A stretch of 64,000 nt of DNA from DASUCS01 sp041166385 (GTDB lineage Bacteria; Actinomycetota; Acidimicrobiia; Acidimicrobiales; JACDCH01). The stretch is taken from positions 1 through 64,000 of the forward strand of contig JBEEFW010000148.1 of NCBI GenBank assembly GCA_041166385.1. Reading direction: 5' to 3'. Within the stretch, counting starts at the first letter, position 1. The number at the start of each line of letters is the position of its first letter. The translations under genes and the position numbers were made by a program. Shown here one piece after another: positions 1-9,055 of this stretch. The notes below the pieces were generated by a model. The model saw nothing but the letters and a program-made list of their open reading frames with translations. It did not search any database and was not told the origin of the DNA.

Positions 1-16
1 CTCGAGCAGAAGGCAG

Positions 17-1120
17 TCAGCGGAACTTCGGGATGACCTCGGTGCCCATGAGCTCGATGGTCTGCATGACCGACTCGTGGGAGATCTTGTAGGGGTTCAC
101 AAGACAGAGGAGCAGGTCGACGCCCGCGTCGACGTACTTCTGACACATCTCGACACACTCGTCGGGCGTCCCGAGCACGCACGCGCCGCTGTCGGTCAAG
201 TACTCGAGCGACAACAACGACAGCATCCCCTGGTCGTCGACGTTCTTCATGTCGCCGGCGTAGGCGTAGTTGCCGAGGTCCTGGTTGTTCTCGGTCATCC
301 ACTCCGCCACCGACGCGATGAGGCGGGCACCGTGCACCGGATACCACTCGAACGACTCCCGCGCGTTCGTCCACGCCTCCTCGCGCGTGGGCGCGCAGAT
401 CGTCATCGTGAACGTGGCGGCTTCGTCGTGCACGTACTTGCCGATCGGCTTCGAGCACGTGCGCACGGCCTCGCGGTAGATGTCGATCTTCTTCTTCACT
501 TCCTCGGGCGGTAGACCGACGGCGAACGAGCACAACCCGAGGCCGAGGTCACCGATCTGGCGATGACCGTCCTCGCTCGATGTCGCACCCCACAGCGGGG
601 GATGGGGTTGCTGCAGCGGCTTCGGCTGCACGCGGCGCTTGGGGAGCTGCCAGTGCTTCCCCGCGAACTCGTAGTACTCGTTCGTCCAACATCCGACGAC
701 ATGCTCGATGGCTTCCTGCCACATCTCGCGCGTCTCGTGCGGGTTGATGCCGAATCCCTCGAGCTCGGCGCGGGTCGATGAACGTCCGGTGCCGAAGTCG
801 ACGCGGCCGTTGGAGATGAGATCGAGCACCGCCACCGACTCGGCCGTGCGCACGGGATGGTTGTAGGGCTTGGGCATCAGCCGCACGCCGTACCCGAGTC
901 GAATGCGCTCGGTCTTCGCGGCGATCGCCCCGTAGAGCACCTCGGGGTTCGAGCAATGCGAGTACTCCTCGAGGAAGTGGTGCTCCACGGTCCAGAACGC
1001 GTCCCATCCGAAACGCTCGCCGGCAACCGCTTGCTCGATCGTGTTCTGGTACGCGAGCCGCTCGCTGTCAGGGCCCCACGGGCGCGGCACGGGGATTTCG
1101 TAGAACAGGGCGAATCGCAT
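17..1120 (-). CDS. LLM-class flavin-dependent oxidoreductase
   Basis: The 367-residue protein is a bacterial-luciferase-like (LLM) oxidoreductase. It should be a cytoplasmic TIM-barrel enzyme using FMN or F420; the substrate cannot be predicted. The N-terminal half has the family signature: TVEHHF, then LGYG, then LDLISNGRVDFGTGR, then GFGINPHETREMW. It is a paralogue of the LLM protein at 18217-19299, which shares the EHHF, SxGRV and GFGI blocks. The ATG at 1120 has no clear ribosome site, but a TACTGT box lies 6 nt upstream, suggesting a leaderless transcript. It is divergent from the SDR gene at 1138, with only 17 nt between the two starts. Confidence 0.9.
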   Translation of the reverse strand: MRFALFYEIPVPRPWGPDSERLAYQNTIEQAVAGERFGWDAFWTVEHHFLEEYSHCSNPEVLYGAIAAKTERIRLGYGVRLMPKPYNHPVRTAESVAVLDLISNGRVDFGTGRSSTRAELEGFGINPHETREMWQEAIEHVVGCWTNEYYEFAGKHWQLPKRRVQPKPLQQPHPPLWGATSSEDGHRQIGDLGLGLCSFAVGLPPEEVKKKIDIYREAVRTCSKPIGKYVHDEAATFTMTICAPTREEAWTNARESFEWYPVHGARLIASVAEWMTENNQDLGNYAYAGDMKNVDDQGMLSLLSLEYLTDSGACVLGTPDECVEMCQKYVDAGVDLLLCLVNPYKISHESVMQTIELMGTEVIPKFR

Positions 1121-1126
1121 CGTGAG

Positions 1127-1132
1127 ACAGTA
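1127..1132 (-). promoter_or_regulatory. -10 box, leaderless promoter of LLM gene
   Basis: On the minus strand TACTGT lies 6 nt before the ATG at 1120. This fits the TANNNT pattern of leaderless actinobacterial promoters. No convincing -35 element is seen. Confidence 0.45.
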
Positions 1133-1137
1133 CGACC

Positions 1138-1902
1138 ATGCTCACAGGCAAGGTGGTGCTGGTGACCGGGGCGGCGTCGGGAATCGGCGAGGCGACCGTC
1201 GAGCGAGTGCGCAAGGACGGAGGAATCGCGGTCGGCGCCGACATCACCGCCACTGCCGACGGTCACGCGCTCGACATCACCGACGAAGCCGCCGTGAGCG
1301 CGCTCATGGACGAAATCGTCAGCGAGCACGGCCGCATCGACGGCGTCGTCAACGCCGCCGGGGTGGCCGGCGGGGGACCGGTGCATCTGGTCGATTCCGG
1401 AGAGTGGCACCGCGTCATCTCCGTGAACCTCACTGGCACGTTCTTCGTCAGCAAGCACGCGGTGCGATGCATGCTCGAGCAACCGCTCGTCGACGGTGAG
1501 CGCGGGTCGCTCGTCAACCTTGCGAGCGTCGAAGGGCTCGAGGGCACGGCCGGCGGCTCGGCGTACAACGCGTCCAAAGGGGGAGTGGTCCTTCTGACGA
1601 AGAACATGGCGATCGACTATGGCCCGAGCGGCATCAGAGCCAACGCGATCTGTCCTGGCTTCATCGACACGCCGATGACGGACTCCATCTTCGGCATGGA
1701 CGGCATGGAGGGTCCTCGGGCTGACTGCATCGAGGAGCACGCGTTGCGCCGCCTCGGCCGGGCCGACGAGATCGCGGCCTCGGCGGCGTTCCTCCTGTCG
1801 AGCGACGCATCGTTCGTGTCCGGACAGGCCATCGCCGTCGATGGCGGGTACACCGCGGGTCGCGATCACGGTGTCACTCGGTTGATGGGATTGTCCCAGT
1901 AG
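1138..1902 (+). CDS. SDR family NAD(P)-dependent oxidoreductase
   Basis: A 254-residue classical short-chain dehydrogenase. Near residue 10 it has the cofactor-binding TGAASGIG; then NAAG; then the YNASK catalytic Tyr/Lys pair, preceded by LASVEG with the catalytic Ser. It ends in the usual C-terminal SGQAIAVDGGYT. The length is typical for the family. It probably acts on a hydroxy/keto group of a small molecule or acyl-CoA; the substrate cannot be read from sequence. PutA begins 10 nt downstream on the same strand, so the two may be co-transcribed. Confidence 0.92.
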   Translation: MLTGKVVLVTGAASGIGEATVERVRKDGGIAVGADITATADGHALDITDEAAVSALMDEIVSEHGRIDGVVNAAGVAGGGPVHLVDSGEWHRVISVNLTGTFFVSKHAVRCMLEQPLVDGERGSLVNLASVEGLEGTAGGSAYNASKGGVVLLTKNMAIDYGPSGIRANAICPGFIDTPMTDSIFGMDGMEGPRADCIEEHALRRLGRADEIAASAAFLLSSDASFVSGQAIAVDGGYTAGRDHGVTRLMGLSQ

Positions 1903-1912
1903 CGTCGCGAAC

Positions 1913-4897
1913 GTGACCCGGTCGCTCGACAGCGACGCTTCTGCCCTCGCCCGAGAGCTGGCGGAGCTGGGTTCCGACCAGAAGTCCAAGGTCTTCCGCA
2001 TGTCGTGGTGGAGCGAGCGCATGCTCGACTGGGCGATGTCGCGGCCGGCGTTCAAGACGCAGCTGTTCCGCTTCGTCGACGTGTTTCCCGCGCTCGCCGA
2101 CGACGCCGACGTCGCACGGCACCTGGCCGAGTACTTCGACGGCGTCGAGATCCCCAAGATGCTCGACCTGGGCGTCGAGCTCGCCGACCACGTGCCGTTC
2201 GGTCGCTCGCTGGAGGCCCGCGTCGCTCGCCGGAACATTCGGCGCATGGCCGAGCAGTTCATCGTGGGGGAGACCCCCGACGAAGCGGTGCAAGGTCTGC
2301 ACCAGCTGTGGCGCGCCGGATCTGCGGCGACCGTCGACCTGCTCGGTGAGAAGACGATCGTCGAGGCGGAGGCCGACCGCTACGCGTCGCGCGTCGCCGA
2401 GTTGCTGACCGTCCTCAGCGACGCGAGCCAGCACTGGGCGCCGGACGACCTCTTGGAGCGCGACGACCTCGGCTCCATCCCGCGGGTGAACGTGAGCATC
2501 AAGCCGACGGCGCTCGCGTCGCACTACGACCCGCTCGGTCGCGACGTCGGTATCGAGCTCGCGAAGCGCCGCATCCGACCGTTGCTGCGGCTCGCGCACG
2601 AACGCGGCGCCTTCATTCATTTCGACATGGAGCACTACGACGCCAAAGACCTGACGATGCAGCTCTTTCGTGAACTCTTGAGCGAGGACGAGTTTGCGCA
2701 CGTCGAGTCGGGGATCGTGGTGCAGGCGTACTTGAAAGACAGCCGCGACGATCTGGCGTCGCTCATCGCGTGGTCGGCGCAACGCGCCCGTCCGATCACC
2801 GTGCGGCTGGTGAAGGGCGCGTACTGGGACACGGAGACCGTCGAAGCACGCGCCGAGGGCTGGCCGGTGCCGGTGTACGAGAGGAAGGAGGCAACGGACG
2901 CGAACTACGAGCGGTGCGTTCGTCTCCTGCACGACCATCACGGCGAGATACGTGCCGCGTTCGGAACGCACAACCTTCGCTCGCTTGCGTACGCAGTCAC
3001 GTACGCGCGATCGAAGGGCATTCCCGACACCGGGTTCGAAGTCCAGATGCTCTACGGGATGGCCGAGCCGATGCAGAGTGCGGTCAAGCGCAAGGGCATG
3101 CGTCTTCGTGTTTATGCCCCCGTCGGCGCGCTCGTGCCAGGAATGGCCTACCTCGTGCGCCGGCTCCTGGAGAACACGAGCAACGAGAGCTTCGTTCGGC
3201 ACCGCTTCGCCGAAGGCCGAACGCTCGACGAACTGCTGGCTCCGCCTGTCGTCGATCATCTACCCGCGCTGGAGCCGCTCGCCCCGCGTCCGACCACCGA
3301 TCCCACTCGTCCGACGCCCTACGAGCCGGAACCCGTCACCGAGTGGCGTCAAGCACCCAGCCGGGCCCGGTTTGGGGCGGCGATCGCCGCCGCGGGCGAC
3401 GCGCCCACGATCGACGTGCCGGCGGTGATCGCGGGCGAATTGGTTTCCACCCCCAGCACGATCGACAGCGTCGATCCCGCCAATGTCAATCGACTGATCG
3501 CGCGCAGCGCCTCTTGTACCGCCCTCCAGGCCGACAAGGCGATCGCCGTCGCGCTCGCGGAAGCGGACCGCTGGCGTCGCACGCCCACCGTCGAGCGGTG
3601 TGCGGTGCTGTTCCGCGCCGCGGCCTGGATGCGCGAACGCCGCAACGAGATTGCCGCACTCGAGGTGTTCGAGGCGGGGAAGCCGTGGGACCAAGCCGAC
3701 GCCGATGTGTGCGAGGCGATCGACTTCTGCGAGTACTACGGCCGCGAGATGTTGCGCCTCGACGCGTCGTCAGCGGAGCGCGTGCAATCGCCTCCCGGCG
3801 AGCGCAACCGGCTCGTGTACCAAGGAAAGGGTATTGCCGCGGTGATCGCGCCGTGGAATTTTCCACTCGCGATCCCGTGCGGCATGACCGTCGCCGCGCT
3901 CGTGGCCGGCAACCCGGTGATCTTGAAGCCGGCCGAGCAGACGCCGGCCACGGCATGGCGCTTGATCGAGGCGTTGCGCGCCGCGGGCGCGCCCGCCGGC
4001 GCGGTGCAGTTCCTGCCGGGGCTCGGAGAGGACGTCGGTGCTCGGCTCGTCGAGCATCCCGATGTCGCGATCATCGTGTTCACCGGATCGAAGGCCGTCG
4101 GGTTGCACATCAACGAAACCGCCGCCGTGCATCGACCGAGCCAGCGTCACGTGAAGCGAGTCGTCGCGGAGATGGGAGGGAAGAACGCGATCATCGTCGA
4201 CAGCGACGCGGACCCCGATCAGGCCGTGCCCGCGGTGATCAACTCGGCGTTTGGTTTCGCCGGGCAGAAGTGTTCTGCGGCATCGCGTGTGATCGTCGCC
4301 GATCGCATCTACGACTCGTTCGTCGCAAGACTGGTCGATGCCGCCCGCGAAGTGGTGGTCGACCATCCACGTGTCATGGCCGCACGGGTCGGACCGGTGA
4401 TCGACGCGGATTCGCACACTCGGCTCACCGCGGCGATCGAACAAGCGGGGCGGGAGGCACGGATCCTCGTGCACCGCGAGGACGTCCCGACGACCGGCTG
4501 GTTCATCGGCCCCACGCTCGTCGAAGTCGACGTCCAACGCCCCGATCTCGCCGCCGTCGCCCGCGACGAGCTTTTCGGTCCGGTCGTTGCCATCATGCGG
4601 GCGACCGACTTCGACCATGCGATCGCGCTGGCCAACGCAACGGACTACGCATTGACGGCGGGCATCTTCTCCCGCTCACCGGCCCACATCGCCCGGGCGA
4701 CGAACGAGGTGCGTGCTGGAAACCTGTACATCAACCGAGCAATCACCGGCGCCGTGGTGGGGCGCCAGCCCTTTGGCGGGTATGGCATGTCCGGTGTCGG
4801 TTCGAAGGCCGGAGGGCCCGACTATCTCCTGCAGTTCCTCGACCCGCGCACGATCACCGAGAACACCGTCCGTCAAGGTTTCGCGGCGGAGGACTGA
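1913..4897 (+). CDS. putA: Bifunctional proline dehydrogenase / P5C dehydrogenase
   Basis: The 994-residue protein oxidises proline to glutamate in two steps, FAD-dependent then NAD-dependent, usually at the membrane face. The N-terminal half holds proline dehydrogenase blocks: RLVKGAYWDTE near residue 300, YERKEATDANYERC and FGTHNLRS. The C-terminal half is an aldehyde dehydrogenase with IAPWNFPLAIP, Glu753 in EMGGKNA and catalytic Cys787 in GQKCSAA. No N-terminal ribbon-helix-helix domain is present, so it should not autorepress as the E. coli protein does. The start is GTG. The next gene starts 3 nt after the stop. Confidence 0.95.
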   Translation: MTRSLDSDASALARELAELGSDQKSKVFRMSWWSERMLDWAMSRPAFKTQLFRFVDVFPALADDADVARHLAEYFDGVEIPKMLDLGVELADHVPFGRSLEARVARRNIRRMAEQFIVGETPDEAVQGLHQLWRAGSAATVDLLGEKTIVEAEADRYASRVAELLTVLSDASQHWAPDDLLERDDLGSIPRVNVSIKPTALASHYDPLGRDVGIELAKRRIRPLLRLAHERGAFIHFDMEHYDAKDLTMQLFRELLSEDEFAHVESGIVVQAYLKDSRDDLASLIAWSAQRARPITVRLVKGAYWDTETVEARAEGWPVPVYERKEATDANYERCVRLLHDHHGEIRAAFGTHNLRSLAYAVTYARSKGIPDTGFEVQMLYGMAEPMQSAVKRKGMRLRVYAPVGALVPGMAYLVRRLLENTSNESFVRHRFAEGRTLDELLAPPVVDHLPALEPLAPRPTTDPTRPTPYEPEPVTEWRQAPSRARFGAAIAAAGDAPTIDVPAVIAGELVSTPSTIDSVDPANVNRLIARSASCTALQADKAIAVALAEADRWRRTPTVERCAVLFRAAAWMRERRNEIAALEVFEAGKPWDQADADVCEAIDFCEYYGREMLRLDASSAERVQSPPGERNRLVYQGKGIAAVIAPWNFPLAIPCGMTVAALVAGNPVILKPAEQTPATAWRLIEALRAAGAPAGAVQFLPGLGEDVGARLVEHPDVAIIVFTGSKAVGLHINETAAVHRPSQRHVKRVVAEMGGKNAIIVDSDADPDQAVPAVINSAFGFAGQKCSAASRVIVADRIYDSFVARLVDAAREVVVDHPRVMAARVGPVIDADSHTRLTAAIEQAGREARILVHREDVPTTGWFIGPTLVEVDVQRPDLAAVARDELFGPVVAIMRATDFDHAIALANATDYALTAGIFSRSPAHIARATNEVRAGNLYINRAITGAVVGRQPFGGYGMSGVGSKAGGPDYLLQFLDPRTITENTVRQGFAAED

Positions 4898-4900
4898 GGC

Positions 4901-5506
4901 TTGACAGAATTGAGCGCGGTGGAGTGCCCGAACTGTCAGAGGACGATCAGCGACGCGGATGCGCTCTTCTGCGCAGGCTGCGGCGCCCCGCTTCCGGCGC
5001 CGGTCACCATCGAGCTCCCGGAGTCGGAGTCGGGGCCCGCGCCGGTGGCCGTGCCCTCGAGCCACGTGATGCTCGAGAACCGCAAGGCCGCCTTCGTCGG
5101 CATCATGGGGGCCGCGCTGGCGATCGTGGGCGCGTTCCAGGTGTGGCTGCGTATTCGGATCTCGGGCTTCACTCCACCGGGCAGCGCGCAGACCGGATGG
5201 CGCGGCGGCGACGGCCGCAGCATCGTGATCGCGGCGGCGGCGGCGGGGCTCGCCGCGGCCGCTTTGTGGTCGGGGCGCCGTGACCTCTGGCTCAAGATCG
5301 CCCTGCTGATCGCCGGAGGCGTGACCCTGGTGATCGCCGTCGTGCACATGGTCGACGCCGGCTCGAAGGCCCGCGACATCGAGGTGCAGTTCGGCATTCC
5401 GGCCGGCGATGTCTCCGCCCAGATCGGCGTCGGCCTCTATCTCGTCGCGGTCGGCGGTGTGGGTCTGCTGGTGGCCGGGCTCCAGGCCAGGACGGCGTCA
5501 TCGTGA
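4901..5506 (+). CDS. Zinc-ribbon membrane protein, unknown function
   Basis: A 201-residue protein. The N-terminus carries a zinc ribbon made of CPNC and, about 17 residues later, CAGC. A Pro/Glu-rich linker follows, then about four hydrophobic helices in residues 60-195. The start is TTG, 3 nt after putA, chosen because it precedes the zinc ribbon and keeps tight spacing. Its stop overlaps the GTG of the next gene by 4 nt (GTGA), so translation is coupled to the glycosyltransferase operon. I do not recognise a named family, and the function is unknown. Confidence 0.75.
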   Translation: MTELSAVECPNCQRTISDADALFCAGCGAPLPAPVTIELPESESGPAPVAVPSSHVMLENRKAAFVGIMGAALAIVGAFQVWLRIRISGFTPPGSAQTGWRGGDGRSIVIAAAAAGLAAAALWSGRRDLWLKIALLIAGGVTLVIAVVHMVDAGSKARDIEVQFGIPAGDVSAQIGVGLYLVAVGGVGLLVAGLQARTASS

Positions 5507-6744
5507 CGACGGTCGAGACAGTCGATTCGGACGCGCGTCAGCTGACGCGCGACGGCTGGTGGTTCCCGGTGTTGCTGTTCGTCATCGTGGCATCAGTCCT
5601 GGCGATCGTCGTGCAGACGTCGCACAACCACCTGAAGCCTGACAAGCCACAAACTGGGCCTGACATCAGCGATGTGTCGTTCTACGGCGGCTGGATGCAG
5701 TTCGACAGCGGATGGTACGTCTCGATCGCCGAGCACGGATACGACAAGCCGCAGGTTGCGTCGTTCGATGCCGGTCAACAGTCGGCCGTGGCGTACTTCC
5801 CCGGCTATCCGCTCGCCGTCCATCAGGTCGCCCGCTTCGCCGGTAGCGACTACGTGCTCGCCGCGGAGTTGACGACGATCATGTGCGGGTTCGCAGTGTT
5901 CCTTCTGTTCTGGATGTGGTGCGGCCGCCGACTCACGCCGGCCGCCCGTCGGACGGCGATGCTCGCGTTCGCCCTGTATCCGTACGCATGGTTCCTGTAC
6001 GGCAGCGCCTACGGCGATGTCTTCTTCATCGCGCTCACGATCACGGCGTTCTCGTTGCTCGAGCGCGACAAACCGATCCTCGCCGGGCTCGCCGGCGCCG
6101 GCGCGTCAGCCACGCGACTCATCGGGATCGGCACGATCATCGGTCTCGTCGCGTTGGTCATCGAGCGCCGTCACGCTGTCGTGCGCACGGAGCACGACGG
6201 ACCCCGGCACCTCTGGTCGGGTTGGCGGGTCGATCGCTCGCGCCTGCGCCTCCGCGACAGCGGAGTCCTCCTGAGCGTTGCTGGCATCGGCGCATACTCA
6301 GTGTTCCTGTGGGCCCGCGTTGGTGACCCGATCGCATTCAACACGGTGCAGGCCGCTCCGGGATGGAACCAGGGGACCGGGCCGAAGACCTGGTTCAAGT
6401 ACTCGTTCTTCGCGCAGGTGATTCGCGGTGAGCATTCGTATGGTGCCCGGCTCGTGTTGCAAGCGCTGCTGTGCCTGTTGTTCATCATCGCGATTCCATA
6501 CGTCGCCAGGCGCATCGGCGCGGCGTACGCCGTCTACACCGCGGTGATCATCGGCATCCCCCTGATCGGCACGAGCACCATGCAGGGCTTCGGCCGGTAT
6601 CTGCTCAGCGCGTTCCCCGTCTTCGCCGTCGGAGGGGCGATGCTCGCCGATCGACCGAGACCGAGACGAGCTGTGCTGCTCAGCAGCGCAACATTGCTCG
6701 TGGTGCTCGCGTCGTTCTTCGGGCGCGGGTTCTACCTCTCCTGA
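5503..6744 (+). CDS. PIG-V-like membrane mannosyltransferase
   Basis: A 413-residue polytopic membrane protein with about 9-11 hydrophobic helices. It carries features of the PIG-V family of polyprenyl-phosphate-mannose-dependent transferases: an acidic first loop with QFDSGWY, then AYFPGYPLAVH, then LYPYAWFLYGSAYGDVFF. It probably transfers a sugar from a lipid-phosphate donor to a surface glycan or glycolipid outside the membrane. The next gene is a dolichol-phosphate-mannose-synthase-like GT2, which could make that donor. It starts with a 4-nt overlap on the zinc-ribbon gene. The acceptor is unknown. Confidence 0.8.
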   Translation: MTTVETVDSDARQLTRDGWWFPVLLFVIVASVLAIVVQTSHNHLKPDKPQTGPDISDVSFYGGWMQFDSGWYVSIAEHGYDKPQVASFDAGQQSAVAYFPGYPLAVHQVARFAGSDYVLAAELTTIMCGFAVFLLFWMWCGRRLTPAARRTAMLAFALYPYAWFLYGSAYGDVFFIALTITAFSLLERDKPILAGLAGAGASATRLIGIGTIIGLVALVIERRHAVVRTEHDGPRHLWSGWRVDRSRLRLRDSGVLLSVAGIGAYSVFLWARVGDPIAFNTVQAAPGWNQGTGPKTWFKYSFFAQVIRGEHSYGARLVLQALLCLLFIIAIPYVARRIGAAYAVYTAVIIGIPLIGTSTMQGFGRYLLSAFPVFAVGGAMLADRPRPRRAVLLSSATLLVVLASFFGRGFYLS

Positions 6745-6765
6745 TGACGGATCGATAGCCTCGCC

Positions 6766-7533
6766 GTGACCATGGAGCCCACCTTCGGCACGCTCACGTT
6801 GATGTTCCCGATGTGGAACGAAGAGGAGATGATCCACCGCACCGTCGGTGCGGCGCGTGAGACCGGTAAGGACCTGATCGCCGGGGGCGACATCGGAGAT
6901 TACGAGATCCTCCTGGTCGACGACGCGTCCACCGACGCGACCGGGAAGATCGCCGACGAGTTGGCGGCGTCCGACCCGCGAGTGCGGGTCGTGCACCACG
7001 CACACAACCGCAAACTCGGGGGCAGCGTCCGCACCGGACTGAACGAAGCCCGCGGCGACCTCATCCTCTACACCGACGCCGACATGCCGTTCGACCTCGC
7101 CGATCTGGGCAAGGCGCTTCGGCTGATGCGGGTGTACGACGCCGACATCGTGAGCGCCTATCGCTTCGACCGCACCGGCGAAGGCGCGCTGCGAGCGGTG
7201 TACTCCTACGTCTACAACTCGTTGGTGAAGATCATCCTCGGCCTGCGGATACGAGACGTGAACTTCGCGTTCAAGCTGGTGCGCCGCAACGTGGTCGAGC
7301 ACATCGAGTTGGAGAGTGAGGGCTCGCTCATCGACGTCGAGCTGCTCGCGAAGGCGCAGCGACTCGGGTTTCACATCATCCAGTTCGGTGTCGACTACTT
7401 CCCGCGCGACAGAGGCACCTCGACACTGTCCTCGCCCGCGGTCATCGTGAACATCGTGAAGGAGCTGTCTCGCCTCCTTCCGTCGATGCGCAGGGTGGAG
7501 CGTTTGCCCGACCGCGCGCTACGCCACCGGTGA
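6766..7533 (+). CDS. GT2 glycosyltransferase, polyprenyl-phosphate sugar synthase-like
   Basis: A 255-residue GT-A fold protein. It has FPMWNEEE at the N-terminus, then LLVDDASTDAT, NRKLGGSVRTGL and the metal-binding TDADMPF. This layout resembles polyprenol-phosphate mannose/glucose synthases. There are no C-terminal membrane helices, so it should work on the cytoplasmic face. It probably loads a sugar from a nucleotide donor onto a polyprenyl phosphate for the PIG-V-like enzyme just upstream. The start is GTG. The stop overlaps the deacetylase start by 4 nt (GTGA). Confidence 0.85.
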   Translation: MTMEPTFGTLTLMFPMWNEEEMIHRTVGAARETGKDLIAGGDIGDYEILLVDDASTDATGKIADELAASDPRVRVVHHAHNRKLGGSVRTGLNEARGDLILYTDADMPFDLADLGKALRLMRVYDADIVSAYRFDRTGEGALRAVYSYVYNSLVKIILGLRIRDVNFAFKLVRRNVVEHIELESEGSLIDVELLAKAQRLGFHIIQFGVDYFPRDRGTSTLSSPAVIVNIVKELSRLLPSMRRVERLPDRALRHR

Positions 7534-8396
7534 CGGGCGCCGCCGCGCCGCCGCGACTACTGATCGTGAATGCGGACGACTACGGACTGACCGAAGGCGT
7601 CTGCCGCGCGATCCTCCGCGCCCACAAGGACGGGATCGTCACGTCGACGTCAGCACTGGCCGTGGCGCCCGCGTTCGACCGATGCGCATCCTGGCTCGAG
7701 GAGACATCCGACTTGGGCGTCGGCGTACACCTTGCGGTCGTGGGCGAAGACCCGCCGCTGCTGACCGCGAAGGAGATCCCGACACTCGTCGACCGGAGCG
7801 GGCACTTCCCTTCGTCATGGCGCGAATTCCTGCCGCGCATGGCCGCCCGGCGCATCGACATCGCCGACATCGAGCGCGAGTTCACCGCGCAGCGCGACGC
7901 GGTCCGGGCAGCGCTGGGGGCCAGGCCCATCACCCACCTCGACACCCACCAGCACTTGCACCTCTGGCCACGGATCGCGTCGCTCGTGTGCCGCTTGGCC
8001 GAGCGGTGGCAGGTGCCAGCCGTGCGAGTCACACGCTCGCGAGCGGGTTCGCCGAAGGGGCGAGTGGTGAACACGCTGGCGACGAGGCTCGAGCGGCGCG
8101 CATCATCGGCGGGCCTCCACGCTCCGGCGGCCTTCGCCGGGTTCGACGAGGCGGGCGACGTCAGCACGACGACGTTGATCAACGTCATCGAAGAGCTGGC
8201 CGCCACTGGCGCCCGGAGCGCGGAGATCGGGATCCATCCCGGGGAGCATGGTGACGCCGACCTCGCCCGGTACGAGTGGGGCTATCGGTGGGGTGATGAG
8301 CTCGATGCGCTGACGGCGCCAGAAGCACGGGCGGCCGTCGAGCGCGTCGGCTTCACGCTCGGCTCGTTCGCGGCGCTGCAGGCGGTGTCCCGCTGA
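7530..8396 (+). CDS. YdjC/ChbG/HpnK-family carbohydrate deacetylase
   Basis: A 288-residue protein of the YdjC-like TIM-barrel deacetylases. The metal-binding VNADDYGLTEGV is near residue 12, THLDTHQHLHLWP in the middle and EIGIHPG near the C-terminus. The family removes acetyl groups from N-acetyl sugars such as chitooligosaccharides and hopanoid-linked sugars. Here the neighbours point to deacetylation of a sugar on a polyprenyl- or lipid-linked glycan. It is coupled at both ends: it overlaps the GT2 gene by 4 nt, and its stop overlaps the likely CTG start of the next gene. Confidence 0.87.
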   Translation: MTGAAAPPRLLIVNADDYGLTEGVCRAILRAHKDGIVTSTSALAVAPAFDRCASWLEETSDLGVGVHLAVVGEDPPLLTAKEIPTLVDRSGHFPSSWREFLPRMAARRIDIADIEREFTAQRDAVRAALGARPITHLDTHQHLHLWPRIASLVCRLAERWQVPAVRVTRSRAGSPKGRVVNTLATRLERRASSAGLHAPAAFAGFDEAGDVSTTTLINVIEELAATGARSAEIGIHPGEHGDADLARYEWGYRWGDELDALTAPEARAAVERVGFTLGSFAALQAVSR

Positions 8397-9055
8397 GCAA
8401 GATCGACGCGATCGGACAACGAGTCCAGGCCGCGTTCGCCGCTGCGCCGCGGGGCGAGCGCCTGCACGTCACCGCGCGTCTCCGATCGTGCCCGGTCGCG
8501 GCCATCGCGGACGCGACCCCGGCGTCGGGCCGGGTACTCGACTTCGGCTGTGGCCACGGAGTGGTGTCCCTCTACCTGGCATCCACGTCATCCGGGCGCG
8601 AGATCACCGGCGTCGACGTCGACGGCGACAAGCTGCTCCACGCGCGAGCTGCGGCTGACGCGGCCGGGCTCCCGGTTCGCTTCGACCAGGTCGAGCCGCA
8701 CGACCATCCGATCGGCGCGTGGGATGCCATCGCCATCGTCGACGTGTTGTATCTGCTCGGTGAGGACGAGGCCCTCGATGTCGTCGACGCCGCCGCGGCC
8801 GCGCTCGCACCCGGGGGCGTGCTCCTGCTGAAGGAGGTCGACGTCCGGCCACGATGGAAATTCTGGCTGGCCGCAGGGCAGGAAGTGCTGGCGACGAAGG
8901 TGCTGCGCATCACGAAGGGGAGCAAGGTGCGCTTTCTGTCACCTGCTCGGTTGGAGGAGCGCCTGACCGCTGCCGGCTTGTTGGTGGAACATCGTTCGCT
9001 GCACCGCGGACGGATCCACCCTCACCACCTCGTCATTGGCCGAAAGCCGGAGTGA
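8393..9055 (+). CDS. Class I SAM-dependent methyltransferase (probable CTG start)
   Basis: The SAM-binding motif RVLDFGCGHGVVSLYLA starts near residue 45 when read from 8393. The first ATG/GTG in frame, GTG 8561, lies inside that motif and would destroy the fold. The frame is open back to CTG 8393, which overlaps the deacetylase stop as CTGA. It gives a 220-residue protein beginning LSKIDAIGQRV. I therefore prefer the CTG start by translational coupling. Later motifs are GVDVDGD and the post-I block IAIVDVLYLL. It probably methylates an intermediate of the same glycan/lipid pathway. The fold is sure, the start less so. Confidence 0.72.
   Translation: MSKIDAIGQRVQAAFAAAPRGERLHVTARLRSCPVAAIADATPASGRVLDFGCGHGVVSLYLASTSSGREITGVDVDGDKLLHARAAADAAGLPVRFDQVEPHDHPIGAWDAIAIVDVLYLLGEDEALDVVDAAAAALAPGGVLLLKEVDVRPRWKFWLAAGQEVLATKVLRITKGSKVRFLSPARLEERLTAAGLLVEHRSLHRGRIHPHHLVIGRKPE

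Noticed and set aside
2770..5283. Long 837-codon open frame overlapping putA in another frame
   Set aside because: It is Arg-rich shadow coding caused by GC-rich codons in putA and has no domain pattern.
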